In this document: piece by piece, positions 1 to 6,604 of the stretch
Position numbering within the stretch: the first letter of the stretch is position 1
Layout: each line of letters begins with the position of its first letter
Virus record (IMG/VR): IMGVR_UViG_3300042197_001476
Span: 1 to 20,171 of that record
Length of the DNA stretch: 20,171 bases
Strand: one strand, 5' to 3'
DNA from: a virus
Notes under the pieces: generated by a model
Told to the model about the DNA's origin: nothing
Seen by the model: only the letters and a program-made list of their open reading frames with translations
The model's database searches: none
Program-made: the position numbers and the translations under genes

Positions 1-1
1 G

Positions 2-469
2 ATTATACTAGCACTATTACTAGCGGGCTGTGGTCATATAACTGGTCAGAATAGTGTTGGCATATATATTAAAATGCCGCAAGAGCAGTACCTTAGTACT
101 GCGCATGCTTTAACACAACTGCAGATTCAAAGTAAGAATATGACCATACAGTTTGGTACTGAAGACAACCACTATATGGTTGTTGAGTATGCCCCTAACG
201 CTGAGTTAGATAATTTATTTCAAGCATACATTTTAGGTGTAGCATGGATATCTGAGGAGCCTTGTCGTATTCAAATGGCAGAGCGATCATATTTCTATGG
301 GCAAGAGTGGGTTAACTCAGTATTATGGCACGAGATTGGGCATTGTCTTGGGATGGAGCACCATCCTAATTCGGAAGACATAATGTATAAATATGCTAAA
401 CCTCTAAATGCGTATTCTCAAGAAAGCATTCAAGAATTTTTTAGGAGGCTCTATGAAGCAACGCGCTAA
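2..469 (+). CDS. Metzincin/matrixin-like zinc metalloprotease lipoprotein, 5'-partial
   Basis: The frame is open from base 2, and its true start lies left of the window. The first codons read as the end of a lipoprotein signal peptide: a hydrophobic Leu/Ile/Ala stretch ending in a perfect lipobox L-A-G-C, with the Cys codon at 29-31. The ATG at 74 has no ribosome-binding sequence and lies after the lipobox, so it is not the start. The metzincin zinc motif HExxHxxGxxH (HEIGHCLGMEH) is encoded at 329-361, followed by a likely Met-turn (D-I-M-Y, Met codon at 383). This spacing is typical of matrixin-type (M10-like) peptidases. The mature part is only about 145 residues, a minimal catalytic domain. 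The inferred product is a zinc endopeptidase tethered to the inner or outer membrane. Its target is unknown. The next gene starts inside its 3' end (17-base overlap). Confidence 0.8.
   Translation: MILALLLAGCGHITGQNSVGIYIKMPQEQYLSTAHALTQLQIQSKNMTIQFGTEDNHYMVVEYAPNAELDNLFQAYILGVAWISEEPCRIQMAERSYFYGQEWVNSVLWHEIGHCLGMEHHPNSEDIMYKYAKPLNAYSQESIQEFFRRLYEATR
443..448 (+). promoter_or_regulatory. Ribosome-binding site deciding the start at 453
   Basis: A perfect AGGAGG lies four bases before the ATG at 453. It selects that ATG over the in-frame ATG at 408, which lies deep inside the upstream protease gene and has no such sequence. Confidence 0.75.
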
Positions 470-713
470 ATTACGATACTTCCAATTCTGGGACCATGCC
501 CATTGGTCAGGCGGAAGGGCTAGGCCTATTGTATGTGAGGTAGTAGGGGCAGTTGTAGCAGAGACAGATGTAGCATACTCAGTAGCGGTATGGTTAGCTG
601 ATGGTAGGTTAGATGAAAATGCGGAGCAATTTTCTATCATCAAGGGCGCAGTGATTGAAATGCGTGACGTTAAGATCGGAAAGAAATTAACCGCAAAAAG
701 GAGATCTAAATGA
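453..713 (+). CDS. Small beta-rich phage protein of unknown function
   Basis: This is an 86-residue protein. Its start at 453 is set by AGGAGG at 443-448. The N-terminus is basic and aromatic (KLRYFQFWDHAHW). It is followed by alternating hydrophobic strands (VCEVVGAVVAET, AYSVAVWLADG, FSIIKGAVIEMRDV) and a Lys/Arg-rich end. This strand pattern, ending in an 'I-K-G-A-V-I-E' segment, looks like the small SH3-like barrels found in many phage genomes, but I cannot assign a function. It overlaps the metalloprotease by 17 bases and the next gene by an ATGA junction (710-713), so all three plus-strand genes look like one operon. Confidence 0.65.
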   Translation: MKQRAKLRYFQFWDHAHWSGGRARPIVCEVVGAVVAETDVAYSVAVWLADGRLDENAEQFSIIKGAVIEMRDVKIGKKLTAKRRSK

Positions 714-931
714 CACAAAAAGAACAGATCAGCATCATCGTAAAAAAGATCAACCTAATGGATGAGCAGTTTAAGTATATGCGAACGCTGCTAGATCGTA
801 TCGAAGACCGCGTTATTTCTTTGGAGGAGCAATACGGCTCTTCTTACCGCGAACACCGCGAGATCGTTTTCGAGGGCGGCTTTGATCTTGACGACCCTTA
901 TGAGGACAAGGACGAAGACGACGACGAATAA
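710..931 (+). CDS. Small coiled-coil protein with strongly acidic tail
   Basis: This 73-residue protein starts in an ATGA overlap with the previous stop and has a good AAGGAG site at about 699-703. Residues 5-42 form a charged amphipathic helix, probably a coiled coil (IIVKKINLMDEQ, LLDRIEDRVISLEEQ). The last 14 residues contain ten Asp/Glu. From residue 35 on, the gene lies antisense to the end of the rhomboid gene (813-931). The strong start signal and operon spacing support a real gene. Function is unknown; an adaptor or regulator of the neighbouring proteins is possible but not shown. Confidence 0.6.
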   Translation: MTQKEQISIIVKKINLMDEQFKYMRTLLDRIEDRVISLEEQYGSSYREHREIVFEGGFDLDDPYEDKDEDDDE

Positions 932-1457
932 GCCATGCTATGGCTATACCGGCTAGCATACCGGCCAAATGAGCGCCATATGCAATGCCCCAAGTTAAAC
1001 CTTTTAGTTGTAGATAAGTAGCTTGACCTTGCGTAAATAGATAGAATGATAAGGCCGCTAGACTGAAAAGTCTAAGCGGCTTCGTCTCGTTTGCAATAGC
1101 AAGAGAGAAAGCTGCAATACCAAAGATAGCACCGCTAGAGCCTATAACGCCAATGGTTTTTAAAGGGCTAAAGACTTCAATGAGGCGCTGCCCTGCGAGA
1201 GCTGCAAGCCCACAGTAGAAGAATAATTTAAGAAAGGTTTTCCAGTTGTTGATACGGTACTCAGCGTATAGCATAAATGGAAAGCCAAAGAGAAAGTTAC
1301 CGGCGAGATGATAAACATCGCCGTGTGAAACCATGTGAGTAAAGATTCGTAAGAACCACTTCAAACTTACCGGATCATAGTAGTGAAAGGCAGTCGAATT
1401 AGGTGAGAACATACCAAGGGATGCTACCCCGACGAGCAGCAATATTAAGCTTACCAT
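813..1457 (-). CDS. Rhomboid-family intramembrane serine protease
   Basis: This is a 214-residue multi-pass membrane protein. The rhomboid signature is complete. H41, H45, H50 and N54 (in HMVSHGDVYHLAGN) match the spacing of E. coli GlpG H141/H145/H150/N154. GSSG carries the nucleophile S108, and GAHLAG carries the catalytic H163. About six hydrophobic segments fit the minimal rhomboid core. After the last one (about residue 176) comes a 37-residue tail with 17 Lys/Arg. Rhomboids cleave transmembrane segments of other membrane proteins within the lipid bilayer. The gene is the last of the late operon; its ATG overlaps the preceding stop as TAATG, with GGAG just upstream. Its final 119 bases overlap the plus-strand acidic-tail gene, but only the basic tail is affected. 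Rhomboids are rare in phages, and the substrate is unknown. Confidence 0.9.
   Translation of the reverse strand: MVSLILLLVGVASLGMFSPNSTAFHYYDPVSLKWFLRIFTHMVSHGDVYHLAGNFLFGFPFMLYAEYRINNWKTFLKLFFYCGLAALAGQRLIEVFSPLKTIGVIGSSGAIFGIAAFSLAIANETKPLRLFSLAALSFYLFTQGQATYLQLKGLTWGIAYGAHLAGMLAGIAIAWLIRRRLRPCPHKGRQDQSRPRKRSRGVRGKKSRIAPPKK
1054..1080 (+). terminator. Candidate intrinsic terminator hairpin inside the rhomboid gene
   Basis: The outer stem GCCGCT/AGCGGC (1054-1059 with 1075-1080) and inner stem AGACT/AGTCT (1060-1064 with 1069-1073) form an 11-bp hairpin with a GAAA loop and one bulged A at 1074. The plus-strand continuation TTCGTCTCGTTT is moderately T-rich. It lies about 120 bases past the last plus-strand stop, so it could end that transcript. 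On the minus strand the same hairpin falls mid-gene (about residues 126-134 of the rhomboid) and could attenuate it. The T-tract is imperfect, so the role is inferred. Confidence 0.45.
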
Positions 1458-1678
1458 TATTTACTCCAGTATTTGAATGCGATTGCTATAACTAATGAAA
1501 TGGTAGAAGCAATACCGGCTACCCGTATTTTTAACTTACCTACTTCTTCTCTCACTTTTAGCACATCCTGTTTTAGTTCATCTAATTGACGAGAGGTATC
1601 GATCGTATGGGCTTCGCTTAACGCTTCGATAACTGCAAGCCGTTTGTCAATGTTATGAAATAGTTGTTCTAAACTCAT
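1457..1678 (-). CDS. XhlA-like tail-anchored membrane protein (holin-associated type)
   Basis: This 73-residue protein has a charged coiled-coil N-terminal part (residues 5-50, including LDELKQDVLKVREEV) and one C-terminal transmembrane helix (about 52-70), ending in a short Lys-containing tail. That architecture is typical of haemolysin XhlA-type proteins, which sit in phage lysis cassettes next to small holins. It starts in an ATGA overlap with the 46-residue gene upstream, with AAGGA nearby. It ends in a TAATG overlap with the rhomboid gene. It probably sits in the inner membrane with the coiled coil cytoplasmic. A single-pass protein translated next to a rhomboid is also a candidate substrate, but that is speculation. 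Confidence 0.6.
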   Translation of the reverse strand: MSLEQLFHNIDKRLAVIEALSEAHTIDTSRQLDELKQDVLKVREEVGKLKIRVAGIASTISLVIAIAFKYWSK

Positions 1679-1815
1679 TTTATGTCATCCTTATGGTCGA
1701 ATAGGTTAAAGATTGCGTCGTCCCACTTCCAAGGAGTGTAACGCGAAATTACTTTTAATGCTCCTACTAGTGCGAGGACTGCCTGTAAAATTTCTGCTAT
1801 TTGCTCAAAAGTCAT
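1675..1815 (-). CDS. 46-residue holin-like small membrane protein
   Basis: This short gene fills the apparent gap between the XhlA-like gene and the upstream virion gene. The protein begins MTFEQIAEILQAVLALVGAL and ends in a polar tail with YTPWKWDD and a charged C-terminus. The hydrophobic stretch (about residues 6-24) could form one membrane helix. Small phage membrane proteins with a conserved 'TPWKWDD'-like segment after one helix are familiar from lysis regions, so a holin or holin partner is likely. The start overlaps the upstream stop as TAATG (1815) with AAGGG upstream. The stop overlaps the next start as ATGA. Both junctions strongly support it as a real gene despite its size. Confidence 0.65.
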   Translation of the reverse strand: MTFEQIAEILQAVLALVGALKVISRYTPWKWDDAIFNLFDHKDDIK

Positions 1816-2780
1816 TATCGTACCCTTTTAAAACTCTGCAATTTACCGCCTTCAGCTTTCATAATAAAACGTTCCATTTGTGCAATTCGCTCTGGACTAT
1901 TTAAAAAACTTTGTAGTGCAGTTGTGTCTGAATCTGCTTTTGCCCATTTAGGAAGATTGACATTAAATTTCAATTTAATATTTGCTCGTAATTTATTGTA
2001 GTATGCTTCTTGTTCTTTTTCAGAATTTTCTTGAAATAACAATCGAGGAAATTCCCGTATCTCTTCTAATTTTTGTTTTTCTGATTTGTTTGAGGACAGT
2101 ATTTTAGAGATTTTGGCTTTGTCTTCAGCACTGTAAACTGACTGCTGATCTCGTCCTTTTAACTTTAATATCCGGTCTACGTCCGCAAGATTCTTAGGGG
2201 CATTGATGGTTATATTTTCTGGCAAGTATGTTCGAACAAAATCTTTTAGATTTTTTTCCATGTATGTCTTATTGCTACCGGGAATTTCCGTTAGCATTGT
2301 ATCACCTTCGTTTTGTTTTATCAAAACGGGTCTTGCCGTTTTACTCAAAATAGTTTTCCGCGCTCCCACATCAAACACAGAACTTAGGGGTTTGCCTAAC
2401 GGTACTCCACCTATTTGGCCTTGTGTTGTTGCAACATTACCCGGATTAAGTGTCCGAGAGTTTTTATCTCCAGTTAATTCAAACTGCTGTATTTCACCAG
2501 TTTCTGGATTTTGTAAACTAACTCTGTGTGTTTTTGATTTATTTTCAACGGGCTTAGGTGTGGAGGCTATTAACCAATTGCCATATTTATCAAAAAATTC
2601 ATCGGATAATTGAAACTGAGATGCTTCTTCTTTACCTGCTTGTCGATTTTCAGGAGTAGCAAACTGACCAAGAATTTGTAGCAATGACGGGATTTGTTGT
2701 GGCGGTTGTAATGAACTACGTATAACTGCTGGTTGATTAATTGGTTGAGGTAACATTGGCGGTGGCATTTTTGGAAGCAT
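1815..2780 (-). CDS. Hypothetical virion-associated protein at the end of the ejection-protein block
   Basis: I do not recognise this 321-residue protein. It has a Pro/Gln/Met-rich N-terminus (residues 1-35), a possible beta-rich middle (HRVSLQNPETGEIQQFEL, about residues 85-102) and a charged helical second half rich in Lys and Glu. No signal peptide or clear membrane segment is visible. The start at 2780 follows the previous stop directly (TAAATG) and has GGAGGG upstream. Its position after the giant ejection-like protein suggests a virion or ejection component. A role linked to the following lysis-like genes cannot be excluded. Confidence 0.6.
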   Translation of the reverse strand: MLPKMPPPMLPQPINQPAVIRSSLQPPQQIPSLLQILGQFATPENRQAGKEEASQFQLSDEFFDKYGNWLIASTPKPVENKSKTHRVSLQNPETGEIQQFELTGDKNSRTLNPGNVATTQGQIGGVPLGKPLSSVFDVGARKTILSKTARPVLIKQNEGDTMLTEIPGSNKTYMEKNLKDFVRTYLPENITINAPKNLADVDRILKLKGRDQQSVYSAEDKAKISKILSSNKSEKQKLEEIREFPRLLFQENSEKEQEAYYNKLRANIKLKFNVNLPKWAKADSDTTALQSFLNSPERIAQMERFIMKAEGGKLQSFKRVR

Positions 2781-5672
2781 TTACTTACCCTCCAAGAATC
2801 TTTTCATACGCCTGCGATCCATCTCTTTACGTGCCTTAACCACACTTGGTACTTGATACTTTCCTACGATAGGTGCAAGACGGCGATCTTCAGCAGTCAA
2901 CGGTATAATCTCTCGACCAATATTTACATAACCATCTCTTGAAGCTTCCATGCCGTCAAGCGTTTTGTTAATCTGAATACCGCCCGGCACAAACTTAAAT
3001 CCTGATTTACGCAGAGACTTTAAGGCCTCCTCTTTTTTATCAGGGTCATCACTGAATGCTAGCGTGTACGCATTACGCATCACGCTATCTTTTTTCATCC
3101 CTGCCTCAGAGGTTACAATACGACTTGCAGGCGGCTGTACTCCTTCGAGCAGTATCTTTGCAACGGGTACATTGCCAACTATGTTGGCTCGTGTTGCGCG
3201 CAATATTTCTTCCGGTTCAGTTGACTCAGGAACATTAACTGCAAATACATCAGGTAATCCTACAGCTCGGTAAACCTGATTTGCAGCTGCCATAGCGCCG
3301 ATAGCTTTCATGGTTTCTCGTAGGCGAGTAGTATTTTTTAACTCAGCAAGAGCCTTTTGGTCTTTTGACAGGTAGTTCCAAAAGTTTAAGAAAAACGATT
3401 GCAAAGGCAGCGCAGCTTTACCAGTTTGACCCCTCAATAAAGCGGGCTTATAAATGTTACCATAGTTAGCATGTAACATGCGAGCAATATCATCTGCATG
3501 CTTAATAGCAGCTTCGTTGCTAAATCCACGCCGCTTAGCATTTACAAAGCCAGCTTCCCAGCTAGCCCGTGCTACGTATTTGTCAGTAAATTCTAGGCCT
3601 TTGAGAACAAAGTCTTGTGCTTTATTTAGGACAGTACTTTTTAATGGTATTACTTCATCAGAGATTTGTCGTAAAGTTAAGAACGACGACGCATTTGCAA
3701 CCTCTTTTGGAAGGGGTCTAGCTGCACGATATAGTCCGACTAGTGCAGGCCATGTACCAGCCTCTTTAACAGTGGCTGGGATTTGGCTGAACTGAGATGC
3801 TAAGACGTTAATGTTACCCAGAATAGCAGCCGTTGTAAAGTTAGAGCTAAGTTTTGCTGCAAGGTTTAATGGACCACGCATACCTAACTGTACTAACACC
3901 TCGTCTTTAAAATCAAGTTGCCCCAAAAAAGCTTCATTAAGAAATCGCTGTTGAGCGACTTTAAGAGCTGGGTCAGTAATTACGTCCGTTCGTGCTTGCA
4001 ATACGGCAGCTGTATCCGTATAGTAAATTTGTTTACTAATCGAGTCCGCATAGCGTTCAACTGCACCAAAAACATCTTCTATAGCTTGCTCACCGGTACG
4101 GGCTTTCTCGAATTGAAAGCGTGCTTTTTCCGCTTTCTTCAATTTAGATAATTTTACGTCGGCAGTAGCAGCATCAATACCGAATCCTAACTCGTCAAAT
4201 AAAGACATCTCGGTAATGTGCGTGATATAGTTCTGACGCTTTTTAATCAAATCCATTCCGCGTTCAGCTCGCTTTGCGTTTGCCATATCAATCCAGTCAC
4301 TGTAATTCTTTGTAAAGAAGTTTATAAATTCATTTTCTTGAGGGGTTAGGTTTGCTGTTTCTCTAGGAATCTTACCGTCAGCTACTCTGAATATAAACTT
4401 ATTTCTTTCCTTAGACATGTTGTTCAAGCCTAGTTCTTGGGCTTTCAGTCTAAATTCTTCTTTAACTTTGTTTGCCCACACTTGTCGATCTCTCGTTGCA
4501 ATTTCAGCAGGCTCGACTAGTAATTTATACAAAGGCCCTTGCAATCGGTTGCCATCTGCTTCTTGAATTAATCGAAGATGGTCAGTGGTAGAAAGTGGAC
4601 CAGCAGAGATGCGGTTAAGTGCCCCACCAATACCGGGCTTTGAAAGTGGCTGCGTAGGATTCATCAATACGTCCATTTCAGCAGGTGGTACGTATACACC
4701 TTTGCTACTGATAGCTTGTGAAAATGCAGGTACTTCTTTGTTATTGACGGTTATAACTTTACCGTTAAATTCGGCTTGAGTTTTTTTGATAAGCTTATAA
4801 GGCTCGGATTCAAGGATTTGCTGATTGTCACGAATTGTGGTATAGTATTTTTGGTAGGCTTTATTTGATTGCCCTTTTAACTTAGCAACTTCTAGTGATT
4901 GCTCTAAAGTTTTATTAGGCAGTGCCTCAAGTGCTAACTGCTGCTGATCGATACGGGCAATAAGATTTTCTTGTCGTGATAAAGTTTTTTCTAAGCCCTT
5001 AGCTTTCTTAACTTCATCAGCATTTAAAGTAAGAGCATTAACAGCAGGTAACTCATAGCGAGCTTGGGCTTCGCCTAGCTGACCACGCTTAAATAGAGCA
5101 CCGGCAGCATCGTCGTAGGCTGTGACTTTTTCTTGAACCTTGCTTGCAGCCTTGCCAAGTTTAGCGGCGGCTTGCAATGCAGGCTCTTCGAATGCTAATA
5201 ACCCCCCTCCAATCATCACCCCAGTTTCAGCTAAGCCTTTTGGCTCGAATGTAACTGTTTCTGCTAGTGGAGTAGGCAGCGTAGCTGCTAACTCTTGTCG
5301 TAAAGACGGCACTTCAATGCCCATCTCTTTCAATGCTTGCACAGCTGGTATTCGCTGTTGAAATTGTTCTTGCGCTTGCAATATGCCTAGAGGTAAGGAT
5401 GCTTGGCCTGCAACGAAAGCTTGTTTAAAGCGCTCTGATTGTTGCCGTAAGTCTTGCAATTGCTCAGCTGGACTAGGCATTTGTTCACGCCTAGCGGCTT
5501 CCATAGCAGGAATATCTAATTCACTAACCGTAGGCAGTGCTACTTCCGTAGGCGCTTGGATAGGGGCAGATTGCTGGTACAGTTTTTGAGCAGCTGCGGA
5601 AATATCCGCTTCGCTCATCGTATCAGGAAACTCTACTTCTCCGACATTTGGTATTTCGATTATTTGTGGCAT
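2781..5672 (-). CDS. Large internal virion / DNA-ejection protein with LPD38-like region
   Basis: At 963 residues this is the largest product in the window. The N-terminus (about residues 5-30, IEIPNVGEVEFPDTMSEADI) matches a short motif common at the start of large phage virion proteins ('V-E-F-P-D-x-M-S'). Long helical and coiled-coil stretches follow (about 215-300), with hydrophobic patches near 150-175 and 600-635. Residues 695-810 (HADDIARMLHANYG, ALPLQSFFLNFWNYL, then a hydrophobic helix) resemble the LPD38-type region of large polyvalent phage proteins, which are thought to enter the host with the DNA. It occupies the place of P22 gp16 or T7 gp16. I see no lytic transglycosylase motif. 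It overlaps the upstream stop at TAATG (5672) without a clear ribosome site, so its translation is probably coupled. Confidence 0.7.
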   Translation of the reverse strand: MPQIIEIPNVGEVEFPDTMSEADISAAAQKLYQQSAPIQAPTEVALPTVSELDIPAMEAARREQMPSPAEQLQDLRQQSERFKQAFVAGQASLPLGILQAQEQFQQRIPAVQALKEMGIEVPSLRQELAATLPTPLAETVTFEPKGLAETGVMIGGGLLAFEEPALQAAAKLGKAASKVQEKVTAYDDAAGALFKRGQLGEAQARYELPAVNALTLNADEVKKAKGLEKTLSRQENLIARIDQQQLALEALPNKTLEQSLEVAKLKGQSNKAYQKYYTTIRDNQQILESEPYKLIKKTQAEFNGKVITVNNKEVPAFSQAISSKGVYVPPAEMDVLMNPTQPLSKPGIGGALNRISAGPLSTTDHLRLIQEADGNRLQGPLYKLLVEPAEIATRDRQVWANKVKEEFRLKAQELGLNNMSKERNKFIFRVADGKIPRETANLTPQENEFINFFTKNYSDWIDMANAKRAERGMDLIKKRQNYITHITEMSLFDELGFGIDAATADVKLSKLKKAEKARFQFEKARTGEQAIEDVFGAVERYADSISKQIYYTDTAAVLQARTDVITDPALKVAQQRFLNEAFLGQLDFKDEVLVQLGMRGPLNLAAKLSSNFTTAAILGNINVLASQFSQIPATVKEAGTWPALVGLYRAARPLPKEVANASSFLTLRQISDEVIPLKSTVLNKAQDFVLKGLEFTDKYVARASWEAGFVNAKRRGFSNEAAIKHADDIARMLHANYGNIYKPALLRGQTGKAALPLQSFFLNFWNYLSKDQKALAELKNTTRLRETMKAIGAMAAANQVYRAVGLPDVFAVNVPESTEPEEILRATRANIVGNVPVAKILLEGVQPPASRIVTSEAGMKKDSVMRNAYTLAFSDDPDKKEEALKSLRKSGFKFVPGGIQINKTLDGMEASRDGYVNIGREIIPLTAEDRRLAPIVGKYQVPSVVKARKEMDRRRMKRFLEGK

Positions 5673-6595
5673 TATTCAAGTTGACCTGTCTGAGGGTTAA
5701 AGCGTTTACGGGCAGCTGGAGCAGCGGGGGCTGCTGGCGTTGGGATTACCGGAGCGGGTGTTGCAGCAGCTGGCGCTTGCTTGGGTGAAAATGCATCAAT
5801 CATACGTCTAAAAAATCCACGCTCATCTTTCTTTGGGATAAGCTTTTTAATCTCAGGCGATTCTAACACACGGCTTGCAAAAAGTCTAGCCTCATTTTCG
5901 TTAGTGGGTAATTTTACGCCAGAGGATTGCAATACTCCAACAATACCAGGGATATCGTCAGCTGTAACTTGCCCTTCTTTAATAGCCCGTGCTACTACTG
6001 CTCCTGGAAGCTTTGCTTCTTGTCTAGCTAGTTTACGTTCCTCTCTAGCGCTTCTAGCGGCTTCAGTAGTTGCTACTACTTCTTTTTGTCTTCCTAATAC
6101 TGCTTTCTCACCAAGAATTCGTTTCGTTAAATCTAGTGCAATTTGCGGGTCTAGAGCGCCAATTGCTTTTACTGACTGTCGCTCAGCTTCAGAAAGGTCT
6201 AATGATGGCAAAGTCTTTTCAAGTTCACGATACTTAGGAATATTGCTAACAATTTTTTGAGCGCCTTGCAGATCGCCCATGTTTAAAGCTTGCGATAGCG
6301 CTCCTCCAAACGGGCCTTCCATTTCTTGCTTAGAGATGCTTTGCAATTGCGTTAATAAATTTTGCTGCTGTTTACGTGCTTGAATAGCCTCTAACATTTG
6401 TGGCCGACCTTGAGTTGCAGCATATGAAGCGCCTGCAGCTTCGATACCACGAAGTAATCCAGTGCCTAAATCTCCTAAGAAACTTAGTAAGTTCTTACCC
6501 TGCCCCTGAGCCGGAGTTGGCTGTTGCGCAGCTAGCTGTTGCTGCTGCGGAGACTGCTGAATTTGTTCACTGTCGAATAAGAATCCGTTTGCCAT
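5672..6595 (-). CDS. Putative internal virion / ejection protein, Ala/Pro-rich C-terminus
   Basis: This 307-residue protein has a Gln-rich N-terminus (residues 10-33) and a short Gly-rich hydrophobic segment (about 35-62, FLGDLGTGLLRGIEAAG). A helical, charged body follows, and then a Pro/Ala-rich linker (about 272-294) ending in RKRFNPQTGQLE. The start at 6595 has AGAGGGT upstream. It lies between two other presumed ejection proteins and is probably co-expressed with the 963-residue protein through the TAATG overlap at 5672. The amphipathic, low-complexity character fits P22 gp20/gp7-like or T7 gp14/15-like internal proteins, but no specific family is recognised. Confidence 0.6.
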   Translation of the reverse strand: MANGFLFDSEQIQQSPQQQQLAAQQPTPAQGQGKNLLSFLGDLGTGLLRGIEAAGASYAATQGRPQMLEAIQARKQQQNLLTQLQSISKQEMEGPFGGALSQALNMGDLQGAQKIVSNIPKYRELEKTLPSLDLSEAERQSVKAIGALDPQIALDLTKRILGEKAVLGRQKEVVATTEAARSAREERKLARQEAKLPGAVVARAIKEGQVTADDIPGIVGVLQSSGVKLPTNENEARLFASRVLESPEIKKLIPKKDERGFFRRMIDAFSPKQAPAAATPAPVIPTPAAPAAPAARKRFNPQTGQLE

Positions 6596-6604
6596 GATAC
6601 CCTC

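Noticed and set aside
408-452. Longer start of the 453-713 gene at ATG 408
   Set aside because: It lies inside the metalloprotease gene without a ribosome site, while AGGAGG precedes ATG 453.
931-945. Hairpin AGCCAT-GCT-ATGGCT right after the plus-strand stop
   Set aside because: Only six base pairs and no T-tract on the plus strand; the stronger hairpin at 1054-1080 is a better terminator candidate.
2203-2613. 136-codon plus-strand open frame
   Set aside because: It lies fully antisense to the 321-residue virion gene, has no operon context and its product looks like random shadow sequence.
5720-5735. Hairpin AGCAGC-GGGG-GCTGCT
   Set aside because: It falls in the Ala/Pro low-complexity coding region, where GCA/GCT repeats create such pairing easily.
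5781-6260. 159-codon plus-strand open frame
   Set aside because: It is antisense to the 307-residue ejection-type gene; its Ser/Ala/Arg-rich product is typical of a shadow frame.
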